Assembly (NCBI GenBank): GCA_017961265.1
Contig: JAGCXN010000005.1
Location: 1-37,016 of the forward strand
Origin: Bacteroidales bacterium
GTDB lineage: Bacteria; Bacteroidota; Bacteroidia; Bacteroidales; WCHB1-69
DNA length: 37,016 bases
Reading direction: 5' to 3'
The translations under genes were made by a program, and so were the position numbers. Under the pieces are notes generated by a model. It searched no databases. It was not told the DNA's origin and saw only the letters and a list, made by a program, of their open reading frames with translations. This document shows, piece by piece, positions 7,705 through 15,970 of the stretch. The number at the start of each line of letters is the position of its first letter. The stretch's first letter is position 1.

Positions 7705-9009
7705 CTACTTCAGTGTCCTTTCCAGAAATTCCACGGTGATTTCGACGGGGCGATAGGGGCATCCTGTGAAGTTATGGTCGTAATAGTCAAGCAGATGGTA
7801 TTCGCTGCCGGACCACGTCTGGTGGAAGCGTTCGCTATCGGTGTAGGGAACGAGCACGTCGCCGGTGCCGTGGATGAGGCAGGCACTGCCGTGGTAATTC
7901 GCGGCTGTCTCGTAAATTGGAAGTCGGGCTGCGGTGCTCAAGTAGCGTCCGCCAACCTCCAGACCGTTGAATAGCACGATGCTTTCGGGAATATCAAGCG
8001 GGTCGTAGGTGGTTCCGAAGAGATTGCCGCGGAGGGCATCCGAACGAAGTATGGCCGCCGGCGCGAGCAGCACCACCGACTTGATCCGGTCGGGATGGTT
8101 TCCCGCCGACATCGCCGCCACCACGCCGCCCTGCGAGTGGCCAACGAGGGCAATATCTTGAACGTACGGAAGTTTGCTGACGTATGCCAACACGCTATCC
8201 AAATCCTCGATTTCATTCGGAATCGTCATATCCTTGAACTTTCCGTCACTCTCGCCGTGCCCGTTGAAGTCGAAAATCAGCGAGGCCACACCATCAGCCT
8301 GCAGCTGCTCGGCGGCCATCTTTAGGAGATAAAACTCTTTGTCGCTATTGAATCCGTGGCAAAAAACCACGAGGTCGCATTGTGCACCGGGCTTGAGGGC
8401 GGGCGTGCGCAACACTGCTGACAAATTGCCTCTGCTGCCCTTGATGGTCAGTTTTTCAACATTGCCACAATGAGCCTGCGGCTGCTCAAAAAGTTCCCAG
8501 AGCTTTTTCTCAATCTTATAAGATAAAACCGTACTCACCAGCACTTTTCCGTCGGGACCAATCAGATAGACGGAGGGAATCCACCGTACGCCATACGCAC
8601 CAGCCACCGCCGACTGTGCCATTCGCTTCAGCTCGCTCACTTGGGTATAGGGAATACCCATTTTTTCAACGCAGGCCGCCCATTTTTCTTTGTCTGTGTC
8701 AAATGAGACGCCGAGAAATTCCACCCCTTTCGGATGGAACCGCTCGTACATGCGGACAATTTCGGGGGCATCCTTGCGGCAATCGGGACACCAGGAGGCC
8801 CAGAAGTCAAGCACGACGTATTTTTCTTTGGCGAAATCGCTGAATTTGAGCGTTTTCCCGTCGATGGTGGTCAGCTGGAAGTCGGGAGCGGGCGTACCGG
8901 GCTTCAACAATTCAGCAGCGTATTTAACGTCAAGGTCATTCTGCGAAAATGTACTATTGAAGGCTGTCAGAAACAGACAGAGGAAAGAAAGGGTGATGAT
9001 TCTTTTCAT
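7705..9009 (-). CDS. Thioredoxin-like (TlpA/AhpC-TSA) and alpha/beta hydrolase fusion
   Basis: 434 residues from the ATG at 9009, which begins a clear signal peptide (MKRIITLSFLCLFL...FSQ). An upstream in-frame start at 9042 would add 11 residues ahead of it and falls in the promoter. Residues 36-175 form a TlpA/ResA-type thioredoxin domain with WASWCPDC (Cys74, Cys77) and a WIPSVYLI cis-proline segment. Residues about 185-434 form an alpha/beta hydrolase with GHSQGG (Ser292), GTGD (Asp384) and DHNF (His412) as the likely triad. Redox and hydrolase domains on one exported chain are unusual; a periplasmic role is inferred and the substrate is unknown. A strong promoter precedes it (9032-9062). 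Confidence 0.88.
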   Translation of the reverse strand: MKRIITLSFLCLFLTAFNSTFSQNDLDVKYAAELLKPGTPAPDFQLTTIDGKTLKFSDFAKEKYVVLDFWASWCPDCRKDAPEIVRMYERFHPKGVEFLGVSFDTDKEKWAACVEKMGIPYTQVSELKRMAQSAVAGAYGVRWIPSVYLIGPDGKVLVSTVLSYKIEKKLWELFEQPQAHCGNVEKLTIKGSRGNLSAVLRTPALKPGAQCDLVVFCHGFNSDKEFYLLKMAAEQLQADGVASLIFDFNGHGESDGKFKDMTIPNEIEDLDSVLAYVSKLPYVQDIALVGHSQGGVVAAMSAGNHPDRIKSVVLLAPAAILRSDALRGNLFGTTYDPLDIPESIVLFNGLEVGGRYLSTAARLPIYETAANYHGSACLIHGTGDVLVPYTDSERFHQTWSGSEYHLLDYYDHNFTGCPYRPVEITVEFLERTLK

Positions 9010-9031
9010 TGCAAAAGTGTTATTCGGGCGG

Positions 9032-9062
9032 CAAAAGTACACAAAAATTCTATTCGTTCAAA
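9032..9062 (-). promoter_or_regulatory. Bacteroidota-type promoter for the thioredoxin-hydrolase gene
   Basis: On the minus strand, TTTG (9062-9059), 19 bp, then TACTTTTG (9039-9032), matching the -33/-7 consensus. The -7 box ends 22 bp upstream of the chosen start codon, which supports the 9009 start. Confidence 0.75.
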
Positions 9063-9115
9063 GATGGGGATTTGCCACCCACTTATGGTGCTCTTTACTG
9101 CAGATATGGGAAAAC

Positions 9116-9142
9116 AAAAAACGCGCATCTTCTGATACGCGT
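9116..9142 (-). terminator. Rho-independent terminator of the tRNA operon
   Basis: On the minus strand, a 9-bp stem ACGCGTATC/GATGCGCGT with a 4-nt loop, followed by TTTTTGTTTT. It begins 7 nt after the tRNA-Gly CCA end. Confidence 0.8.
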
Positions 9143-9149
9143 TTGAATT

Positions 9150-9225
9150 TGGAGCGGTAGACGGGTCTCGAACCCGCTACCTGCAGCTTGGAAGGCTGCC
9201 GCTCTACCAAATGAGCTACTACCGC
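9150..9225 (-). tRNA. tRNA-Gly(TCC)
   Basis: Cloverleaf on the minus strand: acceptor GCGGTAG/CTACCGC, anticodon stem GCAGC/GCTGC with loop CTTCCAA (anticodon TCC), T-loop TTCGAGA. CCA is encoded (complement of 9150-9152). It is the last tRNA of a three-gene operon. Confidence 0.95.
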
Positions 9226-9253
9226 AAGGCCTAAGACCATTCCGCAATCTTTG

Positions 9254-9335
9254 TGGGGGAGGGTGGACTCGAACCACCGAACTCCGAAGAGGACAGATTT
9301 ACAGTCTGTTGCAATTGCCGCTATGCGACTCCCCC
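9254..9335 (-). tRNA. tRNA-Tyr(GTA)
   Basis: Minus-strand class II tRNA of 82 nt with a long variable arm. Acceptor GGGGGAG/CTCCCCC, anticodon loop CTGTAAA (GTA), discriminator A. The 3' CCA is not encoded (CAA follows). Confidence 0.95.
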
Positions 9336-9345
9336 ATAATTTACG

Positions 9346-9418
9346 AGCCGATAGACGGACTCGAACCGCCGACCGGCTGATTACAAATCAGCTGCTCTAC
9401 CAACTGAGCTATATCGGC
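9346..9418 (-). tRNA. tRNA-Thr(TGT)
   Basis: Minus-strand tRNA of 73 nt: acceptor GCCGATA/TATCGGC, anticodon stem GCTGA/TCAGC with loop TTTGTAA (TGT). CCA is not encoded. First gene of the operon, 10 nt before tRNA-Tyr. Confidence 0.95.
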
Positions 9419-9466
9419 TTGGGATTGCGTTTGTCTTTCAAATAACGTTCCTCGTTTTTGAGGCTG

Positions 9467-9495
9467 CAAAAATACACTTTTTTCATATACAGCAA
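9467..9495 (-). promoter_or_regulatory. Promoter of the tRNA-Thr-Tyr-Gly operon
   Basis: Minus strand: TTG (9495-9493), 18 bp, then TATTTTTG (9474-9467), about 48 bp upstream of tRNA-Thr. It fits the Bacteroidota -33/-7 pattern. Confidence 0.65.
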
Positions 9496-9742
9496 GGGTT
9501 TTCCTAAAAAAAAAATCATAGATTTTTAATTAGTTGATTTGAAAACATTTAATTTTACAAATAGGATTCCTTAGAAACCATTTTGCGATCAATCCCCCTC
9601 TTTTCCCTATAAAAAATCGGAATATTTTTTGGAAATTGGGAGAAAACGACAACCACAGGAGGAGACCTTTTTCCTAAAATAAATGACACTCTTTTGTGTA
9701 TAAAATCCCCGATGTTTCCTTCTGCAATGGATAAAATATAAG
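9496..9742. other. AT-rich divergent spacer
   Basis: The spacer between the tRNA operon and the symporter gene. It is AT-rich with A/T runs and has no convincing reading frame, hairpin or repeat from the families seen elsewhere in the window. Confidence 0.6.
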
Positions 9743-9750
9743 TATCTTTG
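9743..9750 (+). promoter_or_regulatory. -7 box upstream of the symporter gene
   Basis: TATCTTTG matches TAnnTTTG and is followed by a 19-bp leader to the ATG at 9770. No clear TTG lies 19-20 bp upstream, so only the -7 element is supported. Confidence 0.6.
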
Positions 9751-9769
9751 CACGTTTTAATCAGACAGC

Positions 9770-11281
9770 ATGGGAAAACTTATCTTGATATGTTTCAGCG
9801 CCTACACGCTGCTCCTTTTTGTGATCATGTGGTTCACGGCGCGAAAAGCCACCAACGCCACCTACTTCACCGGCAACCGCAAATCGCCGTGGTTCGTCGT
9901 AGCCTACGGCATGATCGGGGCCTCGCTCTCGGGCGTCACCTTCATGTCGGTGCCGGGCGACGTGGCCAACATCCAGTTCACCTACTTCGGCATCGTCATC
10001 GGCTACATCCTCGGCTACCTCACCATCGCGAAGGTGCTGCTGCCGCTCTACTACCGCGAGAACGTCACCTCGGTGTATGAGGTGCTTGACCGGCGGATGG
10101 GCCCGGAAGCGCACCGCACCGGCGCCCTCTTCTTCATCCTGTCGCGCCTGCTCGGCTCCGCCCTGCGAATGTACCTCGTCATCTACGTCCTGCAAACCTT
10201 CGTCTTCGACGGCCTAGGCATCCCTATCTGGGTCACCTCCACCCTGATGATTATCATCATCCTGCTCTACACCTACCGCGGCGGCATCAAGACTATCGTG
10301 TGGACCGACACCCTCCAGACCACCTTCATGCTCACCGCCCTCATCCTTACTATCGTTTTCATTATCAAAGAGTTGAATATGCCTTTCGCCGACATCTTCC
10401 AGCAGATGAAGGATGCCGGCCACACCAAGGTTTTCGAAACCGACTGGCAGAAACCCAACTATTTCCTGAAGCAGATTGTGAGCGGCATGTTCATCACCAT
10501 TGTGATGACCGGCTTGGATCAGGACATGATGCAGAAGAACCTCACCTGCCGCAACCTCAAGGACGCCCAGCGCAATATGCTGAGCTTTTCTGGCATCCTC
10601 GTGATTGTCAACGCGTTGTTCCTGCTGCTCGGCGGGATGTTGTTAGTGTATGCCCAGAACAGGGGCATCGACCTCAGCGGCTTCATCGCGGAGCACAAGA
10701 CCGACCGCATCTATCCCGAAGTCGTCTTCAACTCGCTCGGTGCCGTCACCTCCGTCGTGTTCGTCATCGGCCTGATTTCCGCCGGCTACTCTAGCGCCGA
10801 CGGCACCCTTACCGCCATCACCACCTCCATCTGCTACGACTTGGTCGGTCTGGAACACATCACATCCGACGAAAAGCGGCAGGTGCTGATCCGCCGCCTC
10901 ATTCACATCGCCGTGGCCGTCGCTTTCCTTGCCACCATCATCATCTTCTCGAACTATCACAACAACTCCCTGATAACCATCATCTTCAAGGTTGCGGGAT
11001 ACACCTACGGCCCCATCCTCGGCATGTTCGTCTTCAGCATCTACACGAAACGGACCATCACCCACGCCCGCTGGGTGCCCGTCATTGCCGTCGCCTCCCC
11101 CCTGATCTGCTACTTCCTCGACACCTACTCCAAACAGCTGCTCGGCGGCTACACCTTCGGCTTCGAGCTGCTGATTGTCAACGGGCTCATCACCCTCGGC
11201 GGCCTGATGCTCATTTCATCAAAACAGAACAAAACAGATTCCGCCGTCCTGACGGCCGGCGGAATGGTGCAAGACCATTGA
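9770..11281 (+). CDS. Sodium:solute symporter (SSS family)
   Basis: A 503-residue inner-membrane protein with about 12-13 hydrophobic segments, the fold and length usual for the SSS family. The N-terminus has the family pattern ATYFTGNRKSPW, then GASLSGVTFMSVPG, and RGGIKTIVWTDTLQ mid-protein. A Na+-coupled uptake role is known for the family; the substrate (sugar, sialic acid or similar) cannot be read from the sequence. The last 15 or so residues, DSAVLTAGGMVQDH, come from a palindromic interspersed repeat (11238-11265), so the C-terminal tail is probably not conserved. It lies just upstream of nth on the same strand. Confidence 0.9.
   Translation: MGKLILICFSAYTLLLFVIMWFTARKATNATYFTGNRKSPWFVVAYGMIGASLSGVTFMSVPGDVANIQFTYFGIVIGYILGYLTIAKVLLPLYYRENVTSVYEVLDRRMGPEAHRTGALFFILSRLLGSALRMYLVIYVLQTFVFDGLGIPIWVTSTLMIIIILLYTYRGGIKTIVWTDTLQTTFMLTALILTIVFIIKELNMPFADIFQQMKDAGHTKVFETDWQKPNYFLKQIVSGMFITIVMTGLDQDMMQKNLTCRNLKDAQRNMLSFSGILVIVNALFLLLGGMLLVYAQNRGIDLSGFIAEHKTDRIYPEVVFNSLGAVTSVVFVIGLISAGYSSADGTLTAITTSICYDLVGLEHITSDEKRQVLIRRLIHIAVAVAFLATIIIFSNYHNNSLITIIFKVAGYTYGPILGMFVFSIYTKRTITHARWVPVIAVASPLICYFLDTYSKQLLGGYTFGFELLIVNGLITLGGLMLISSKQNKTDSAVLTAGGMVQDH
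11238..11265. repeat. REP-like palindrome ATTCCGCC/GGCGGAAT, copy 1 (inside CDS)
   Basis: Arms ATTCCGCCG and CGGCGGAAT, followed by TGGTGC. It encodes most of the C-terminal tail of the symporter. Other copies: 11290, 17792, 26759 and 26809. Confidence 0.85.
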
Positions 11282-11289
11282 TATCCACC

Positions 11290-11312
11290 ATTCCGCCAGC
11301 TTTGCTAGCGGA
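11290..11312. repeat. REP-like palindrome, copy 2
   Basis: TTCCGCCAGC-ttt-GCTAGCGGAA, one mismatch in the stem, between the symporter stop and nth. Copies 1 and 2 are only 24 bp apart, a pair arrangement also seen at 26759/26809. Confidence 0.75.
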
Positions 11313-11330
11313 AACTCATACGAAAAAAAC

Positions 11331-11981
11331 ATGACCCTCAAAGAGAAATACCAGTTTTTGATCCAGTACTTTTCAGAGCACAACCCGAACGCCGCTTCGG
11401 AGCTGGAGTTCAACAACCCTTTCGAGCTGATTGTGGCGGTGGTGCTTTCGGCGCAGTGCACCGACAAGCGCGTCAACATCGTAACGAAAGGGCTTTTCGC
11501 CAAATACCCGACCCCCGAGGCGATGGCTCAGGCCGAAGTATCCGAGATCTACGAACTCATCAAGTCGGTGTCGTACCCCAACAACAAGGCGGCGCACCTG
11601 AGTGGCCTTGCGAAGATGTTAGTTTCCGACTTCGGCGGCGAGGTGCCTTCGACGATGGAGGAGCTGACAAAGTTGCCAGGCGTTGGACGCAAGACCGCCA
11701 ATGTCATCCTCGCTATCGTCTATGACCAGCCTGCGATGGCTGTCGATACGCACGTCTTCCGCGTGTCGCACCGTCTGGGCATCGTCAAGGATGCAAACAC
11801 CCCGTTCGAGGTGGAGAAGCAGCTGACAAAGCACTTCCCCGCCGACACGATTCCCGTCGCCCACCACTGGCTCATCCTGCACGGCAGGTACGTCTGCACG
11901 GCGCGAAACCCCAAGTGCGACCAGTGCGGCATCTGCTGCGTGTGCGATTTTTTCAAAAATAATGGCGAACAAAAACAATAA
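11331..11981 (+). CDS. nth: Endonuclease III (DNA glycosylase/AP lyase)
   Basis: 216 residues, the usual length. It removes oxidised pyrimidines and cleaves AP sites in base excision repair. The helix-hairpin-helix LPGVGRKTANV carries catalytic Lys121, and Asp139 is in VDTHVFR. The [4Fe-4S] cluster ligands Cys189, Cys196, Cys199 and Cys205 keep the C-x6-C-x2-C-x5-C spacing. The start at 11331 gives the normal N-terminus. It is followed 71 bp later by the RelA/SpoT gene on the same strand. Confidence 0.96.
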   Translation: MTLKEKYQFLIQYFSEHNPNAASELEFNNPFELIVAVVLSAQCTDKRVNIVTKGLFAKYPTPEAMAQAEVSEIYELIKSVSYPNNKAAHLSGLAKMLVSDFGGEVPSTMEELTKLPGVGRKTANVILAIVYDQPAMAVDTHVFRVSHRLGIVKDANTPFEVEKQLTKHFPADTIPVAHHWLILHGRYVCTARNPKCDQCGICCVCDFFKNNGEQKQ

Positions 11982-12052
11982 AAAAACGTTCCAACGTTAC
12001 AAGTAATATATCGCGTGCGAAAGCACCCAAAACCGAAACAAACCCACACAAA

Positions 12053-14305
12053 ATGAGCATCTATATTCCTAACGCCGAATTAGAACGCAAAACCATCCTC
12101 CACAAGTACCGCGAAATTCTGGAGCTGCTGTACGACAAGACCACGCCGGAACAGCGCGAACAGATCCATAAGGCGATGGCGTTGGCGGCCAAAGCCCACA
12201 AGGACATGCGCCGGAAAAGCGGCGAACCGTACATCTACCACCCGTTGGCGGTCGCCAAAATCGTGGTGCAGGAGATCAACCTCGGCACCACTTCCGTCGT
12301 TTGCGCCCTGCTGCACGACGTGGTGGAGGACACCGAATACACCCTCGACGATATCCGCGACATGTTCGGCGATAAGGTGGCCAAAATCACCGACGGGCTG
12401 ACCAAAATCGAAAATCTGGCCCTCAGCCGCGACGAGTCCATCCAAGCGGAGAACTTCCGCAAGATTTTCCTTTCGATGTCGGAAGACATCCGCGTCATCC
12501 TTATCAAACTGGCTGATCGTCTGCACAATATGCGGACGCTGGAGTCGATGCCGCCCGAAAAGCAGTGGAAGATTTCGTCTGAAACGGCTTTCTTCTACGT
12601 TCCCATCGCCCACCGCCTCGGTCTGTACAAGATCAAAAGCGAGCTGGAAGACTACGCGATGCAGTACACCGACCCCATCAACTACCGTCTGATTGCGGGA
12701 AAACTGAAAGACACGGAACAGACCCGTGAGACAATGATCAAGGAGTTCGTCGCACCTATCGTACAGCAAATCAAGGAGGAAGGTATTGTGGCGGAAGTGT
12801 CGGGACGCACCAAGTCGGTGAGTTCCATCTTCCAGAAGATGCAGCGCCAGAAGGTCGATTTCGAAGATGTCTATGACGTGTTCGCCGTGCGCTTCGTCTT
12901 CGAGGCGGAGCCACAGGACGAGATCAAACGTTGCTGGGATATCTACCGGATTGTCAGCAACATATACCCGCACAACAAGCCCGACCGCATCCGTGACTTT
13001 CTGTCCAATCCGAAGCCGAACGGCTATCAGGCCCTCCACACCACCGTGATGAGCAAGAGCGGCAAATGGATCGAGGTGCAGATCCGTTCGCGCCGTATGG
13101 ACGAGATTGCAGAGAAGGGCTTCGCCGCCCACTACAAATACAAAGAGGGCGGCCGCACCCCGAAGGAGTACGACAACCGTGTGGAGGAGTGGCTCGTCAA
13201 AATCCGTGAAATTCTGAAGAGCGACGACAGCAGCGCCCTCGACTTCCTCAACGAAATCAAGCTCAACCTCGGGCTCAAGGAGGTGTATGTCTTCACGCCG
13301 AAAGGCGAGATGCGCACCCTGCCCGCCGGTGCCACCGTCCTCGATTTCGCCTATGCCCTGCACAGCAAACTCGGCAACAAGTGCCTCGGCGGCAAGGTCA
13401 ACTCCAACATAGTGCCCCGCAACTACGTCCTCAAAAACGGCGACCAGGTGGAAGTCATCACCTCCAAGAACCAGCAACCCACCTCAGAATGGTTCGACTT
13501 CGTGAAGACCTCACACGCCAGAGAGTGCATCAAAGAGGCCATCAAAATGGAGCAGAAGAAATACTCCCAAGAGGGCATGAAGATTTTGGAGGATATTTTC
13601 AATGAATTGGGTGTGGAATTCACCCCGCAGAATTACGGAAAGATTCAAGCCGCCACCAAAATAAAATCGCCCATCGAGTTCTGGAACTACGTGGCAGAAA
13701 ACAAGTTGACCACGGACAAAGTTTCCAAGATTTTGGCCAACAAGAAAAACAAGAACTGGGAGGCTTTCCAAAAGAACATCACCAATGAATTGAGCGACAA
13801 ATCTTTGGACGATCTGTTGGATGAACAATTGGAGAAGAACCCCGAAATTTTCATGTTGAACGATGCGTCGTCGGAGAAAATCCGCCACGTCATCGCGCCG
13901 TGCTGCAAGCCGATTCCGGGCGACCAAGTGGTGGGCTTCCAAGTTTCCAGCGACGAGATTATCGTGCACCGCACCAACTGCCCCGAAGCCATCGAGCAGA
14001 TGTCGAAGTTCGGCAACCGCATCATCAAGGCAAAATGGCGGAAGGAGCAGGAAATCGCGTTCCTCTCCGGCATCCGTATGGAGGGCTTCGACAAGAAAGG
14101 GATGATCAAAGACATCATCGACATCATCACGTCGCAGCACAACCTCAACATCCGCTCGCTCAACATCGCCACCAAGAACGGCGTGTTCACCGGCGAAGTG
14201 ATGCTGTACATAGAGAACGTAATGGCGCTCAATGAGTTAATTGAACAGTTGCACAAAATCGACAACATTGAAAAAATCGAGCGTATCGGTTTTGACATCG
14301 TTTAA
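12053..14305 (+). CDS. RelA/SpoT homologue (bifunctional (p)ppGpp synthetase/hydrolase)
   Basis: 750 residues with the full long-RSH layout. The N-terminal HD hydrolase domain has YIYHPLAVA and LLHDVVEDT (His88-Asp89), so the hydrolase appears intact. The synthetase domain (about 240-370) has DVFAVRFVF and PKPNGYQALHT. A TGS domain (about 405-470, VYVFTPKGEMRTLPAGA) follows, then a conserved-cysteine region (CCKPIPGDQVVGF) and a C-terminal ACT domain (about 675-750). It makes and degrades (p)ppGpp in the stringent response. It is probably co-transcribed with lnt (18-nt gap) and truB. Whether it is called relA, spoT or rsh is a naming choice. Confidence 0.95.
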   Translation: MSIYIPNAELERKTILHKYREILELLYDKTTPEQREQIHKAMALAAKAHKDMRRKSGEPYIYHPLAVAKIVVQEINLGTTSVVCALLHDVVEDTEYTLDDIRDMFGDKVAKITDGLTKIENLALSRDESIQAENFRKIFLSMSEDIRVILIKLADRLHNMRTLESMPPEKQWKISSETAFFYVPIAHRLGLYKIKSELEDYAMQYTDPINYRLIAGKLKDTEQTRETMIKEFVAPIVQQIKEEGIVAEVSGRTKSVSSIFQKMQRQKVDFEDVYDVFAVRFVFEAEPQDEIKRCWDIYRIVSNIYPHNKPDRIRDFLSNPKPNGYQALHTTVMSKSGKWIEVQIRSRRMDEIAEKGFAAHYKYKEGGRTPKEYDNRVEEWLVKIREILKSDDSSALDFLNEIKLNLGLKEVYVFTPKGEMRTLPAGATVLDFAYALHSKLGNKCLGGKVNSNIVPRNYVLKNGDQVEVITSKNQQPTSEWFDFVKTSHARECIKEAIKMEQKKYSQEGMKILEDIFNELGVEFTPQNYGKIQAATKIKSPIEFWNYVAENKLTTDKVSKILANKKNKNWEAFQKNITNELSDKSLDDLLDEQLEKNPEIFMLNDASSEKIRHVIAPCCKPIPGDQVVGFQVSSDEIIVHRTNCPEAIEQMSKFGNRIIKAKWRKEQEIAFLSGIRMEGFDKKGMIKDIIDIITSQHNLNIRSLNIATKNGVFTGEVMLYIENVMALNELIEQLHKIDNIEKIERIGFDIV

Positions 14306-14323
14306 GCAATCTTTTTTACAAAA

Positions 14324-15970
14324 ATGAAAAAAACGCACCGATACCTCCTCAGCATCCTGTCTGGCATTCTGCTGTTCTTGTCGTGGCCGCCGCACGGTTT
14401 CCCACTGCTGGCGTTCTTCGCGTTCGTGCCGCTCTTTTTCGTCAGCGACGACCTGCTGGAGCACGAAACGAAAGTGCCGTTCTGGCGCGGCCTTTGGCAC
14501 GCCTACATCACACTGCTGATTTGGAACATCGGCACGACATGGTGGATCTGGAACATCACACCCGTCGGCTCCATCGCCACTTTCGCGCTCAACAGCTTCT
14601 TCATGGCCATCGTGTTCGGATGCTGGCAGCGGTTCCGCAGTCTGAGACTGCCGCCCGTGGCCGCACCTGTCGCCCTCATCGCCTTCTGGTGCACGTGGGA
14701 GTACCTGCACCTCAACTGGGACCTCACGTGGCCGTGGCTCAACCTCGGTAACGTATTCAGCAATAGCACCGAATTTGTGCAATGGTACGAAATCACCGGC
14801 ACATTCGGCGGCACTATCTGGGTTTTGGCCGGCAACTTTTTCTGCTATTTTCTCTTGAAAAATATCAGAAAAAACCGAAAAACCGCCTTCATTCACGGCA
14901 TCGCCCTCATCCTGTGGATTGTCCTGCCCGCCGCCGGTTCGCTCATCCGTTACAAAACCTACACGATCCCCTCACCCACTCCCGAAAACAGCACAGAAGT
15001 GGTTATTGTCCAGCAGAATACGGATCCTGTGGAGGAACAATACCACATGAACAACGTCCAGCATTTCCACCGGCTGATGGAGGTGGGCGTTCCGAAACTG
15101 ACGCAAAACACACGGCTGATGCTCTGCGCCGAAACCGCCATCCCGTGGAGTATCGCTTCAGCAGCCATCGGTGCCGACGACTGCCCCACGTTCAACTCGT
15201 CGTATGCGTGGCTGCCGATAGTAGATACGCTGATGCACTTCTACCCTAACCTGAATTTCATCGTCGGGCTTTCCACCTACGAGATTTTCGACCACAAGGC
15301 CACGCTCACGGCACAGGAGACACATCCTGGCACCTTCGTGGACGACTACAACACGGCGGCCTGCTTCAACCGCAACGGCCTCGCCGGACTTTACTACAAA
15401 AGCAAATTGGTGCCAGGGGTGGAAAAGATGCCGTACCCGCAGGTTTTCGGCTTCCTCGAAAAACTCGCCATTGACCTCGGCGGCACCAGCGGCTCGCTCG
15501 GCAAAGACACCGAACAGCGCACCTTCCCGTTGCAGTCCGTCCCCTTCCGTATCGGCACCGCCATCTGCTACGAATCGGCCTACGGCGAGCATTTCGGCCA
15601 ATTCGTGAAAAACGGCGCACAGATGATGTCGGTTATCACCAACGATGGCTGGTGGGGCAACACGCCCGGGCACCAGCAGCACTTTATGATGTCGAAGATG
15701 CGGGCGGTGGAGACACGCCGCACCATCCTCCGTTCGGCCAACACCGGCATTTCCGCCATCATCGACGAACGCGGTGACGCGCACCAGCAGACGAAGTACG
15801 ACACCCGCCTCGCCCTCCACGACAACGTCGTGCCCAACGACACCCTCACCTTCTATGTGCGCCACGGCGACTATCTCGCCCGCCTCTGCGTCGCACTCAC
15901 CGTTCTCATTGCGCTGTTATCCATCACCTTGAGAATCAGAAAGAAATACCAACAAATCAAGACAAAATGA
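14324..15970 (+). CDS. lnt: Apolipoprotein N-acyltransferase
   Basis: 548 residues: an N-terminal multi-helix membrane domain (to about residue 220) and a C-terminal nitrilase-like domain. It adds the third acyl chain to lipoproteins at the inner membrane. Catalytic residues are visible: Glu270 in CAETAIPW, the Lys of YYKSKLVPG, and Cys415 in AICYESAYG; the TNDGWWG motif follows. A conserved Trp-rich stretch lies in the membrane part. The stop overlaps the truB start (ATGA), which suggests translational coupling. T9SS organisms also need mature lipoproteins in the envelope. Confidence 0.95.
   Translation: MKKTHRYLLSILSGILLFLSWPPHGFPLLAFFAFVPLFFVSDDLLEHETKVPFWRGLWHAYITLLIWNIGTTWWIWNITPVGSIATFALNSFFMAIVFGCWQRFRSLRLPPVAAPVALIAFWCTWEYLHLNWDLTWPWLNLGNVFSNSTEFVQWYEITGTFGGTIWVLAGNFFCYFLLKNIRKNRKTAFIHGIALILWIVLPAAGSLIRYKTYTIPSPTPENSTEVVIVQQNTDPVEEQYHMNNVQHFHRLMEVGVPKLTQNTRLMLCAETAIPWSIASAAIGADDCPTFNSSYAWLPIVDTLMHFYPNLNFIVGLSTYEIFDHKATLTAQETHPGTFVDDYNTAACFNRNGLAGLYYKSKLVPGVEKMPYPQVFGFLEKLAIDLGGTSGSLGKDTEQRTFPLQSVPFRIGTAICYESAYGEHFGQFVKNGAQMMSVITNDGWWGNTPGHQQHFMMSKMRAVETRRTILRSANTGISAIIDERGDAHQQTKYDTRLALHDNVVPNDTLTFYVRHGDYLARLCVALTVLIALLSITLRIRKKYQQIKTK

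Noticed and set aside
9009-9042. Upstream start of the thioredoxin-hydrolase gene
   Set aside because: The extra 11 residues would overlap the promoter -7 box and precede the signal peptide.
12080-13477. Long minus-strand frame opposite the RelA/SpoT gene
   Set aside because: Shadow of a conserved GC-rich gene on the other strand; its translation has no family motifs.
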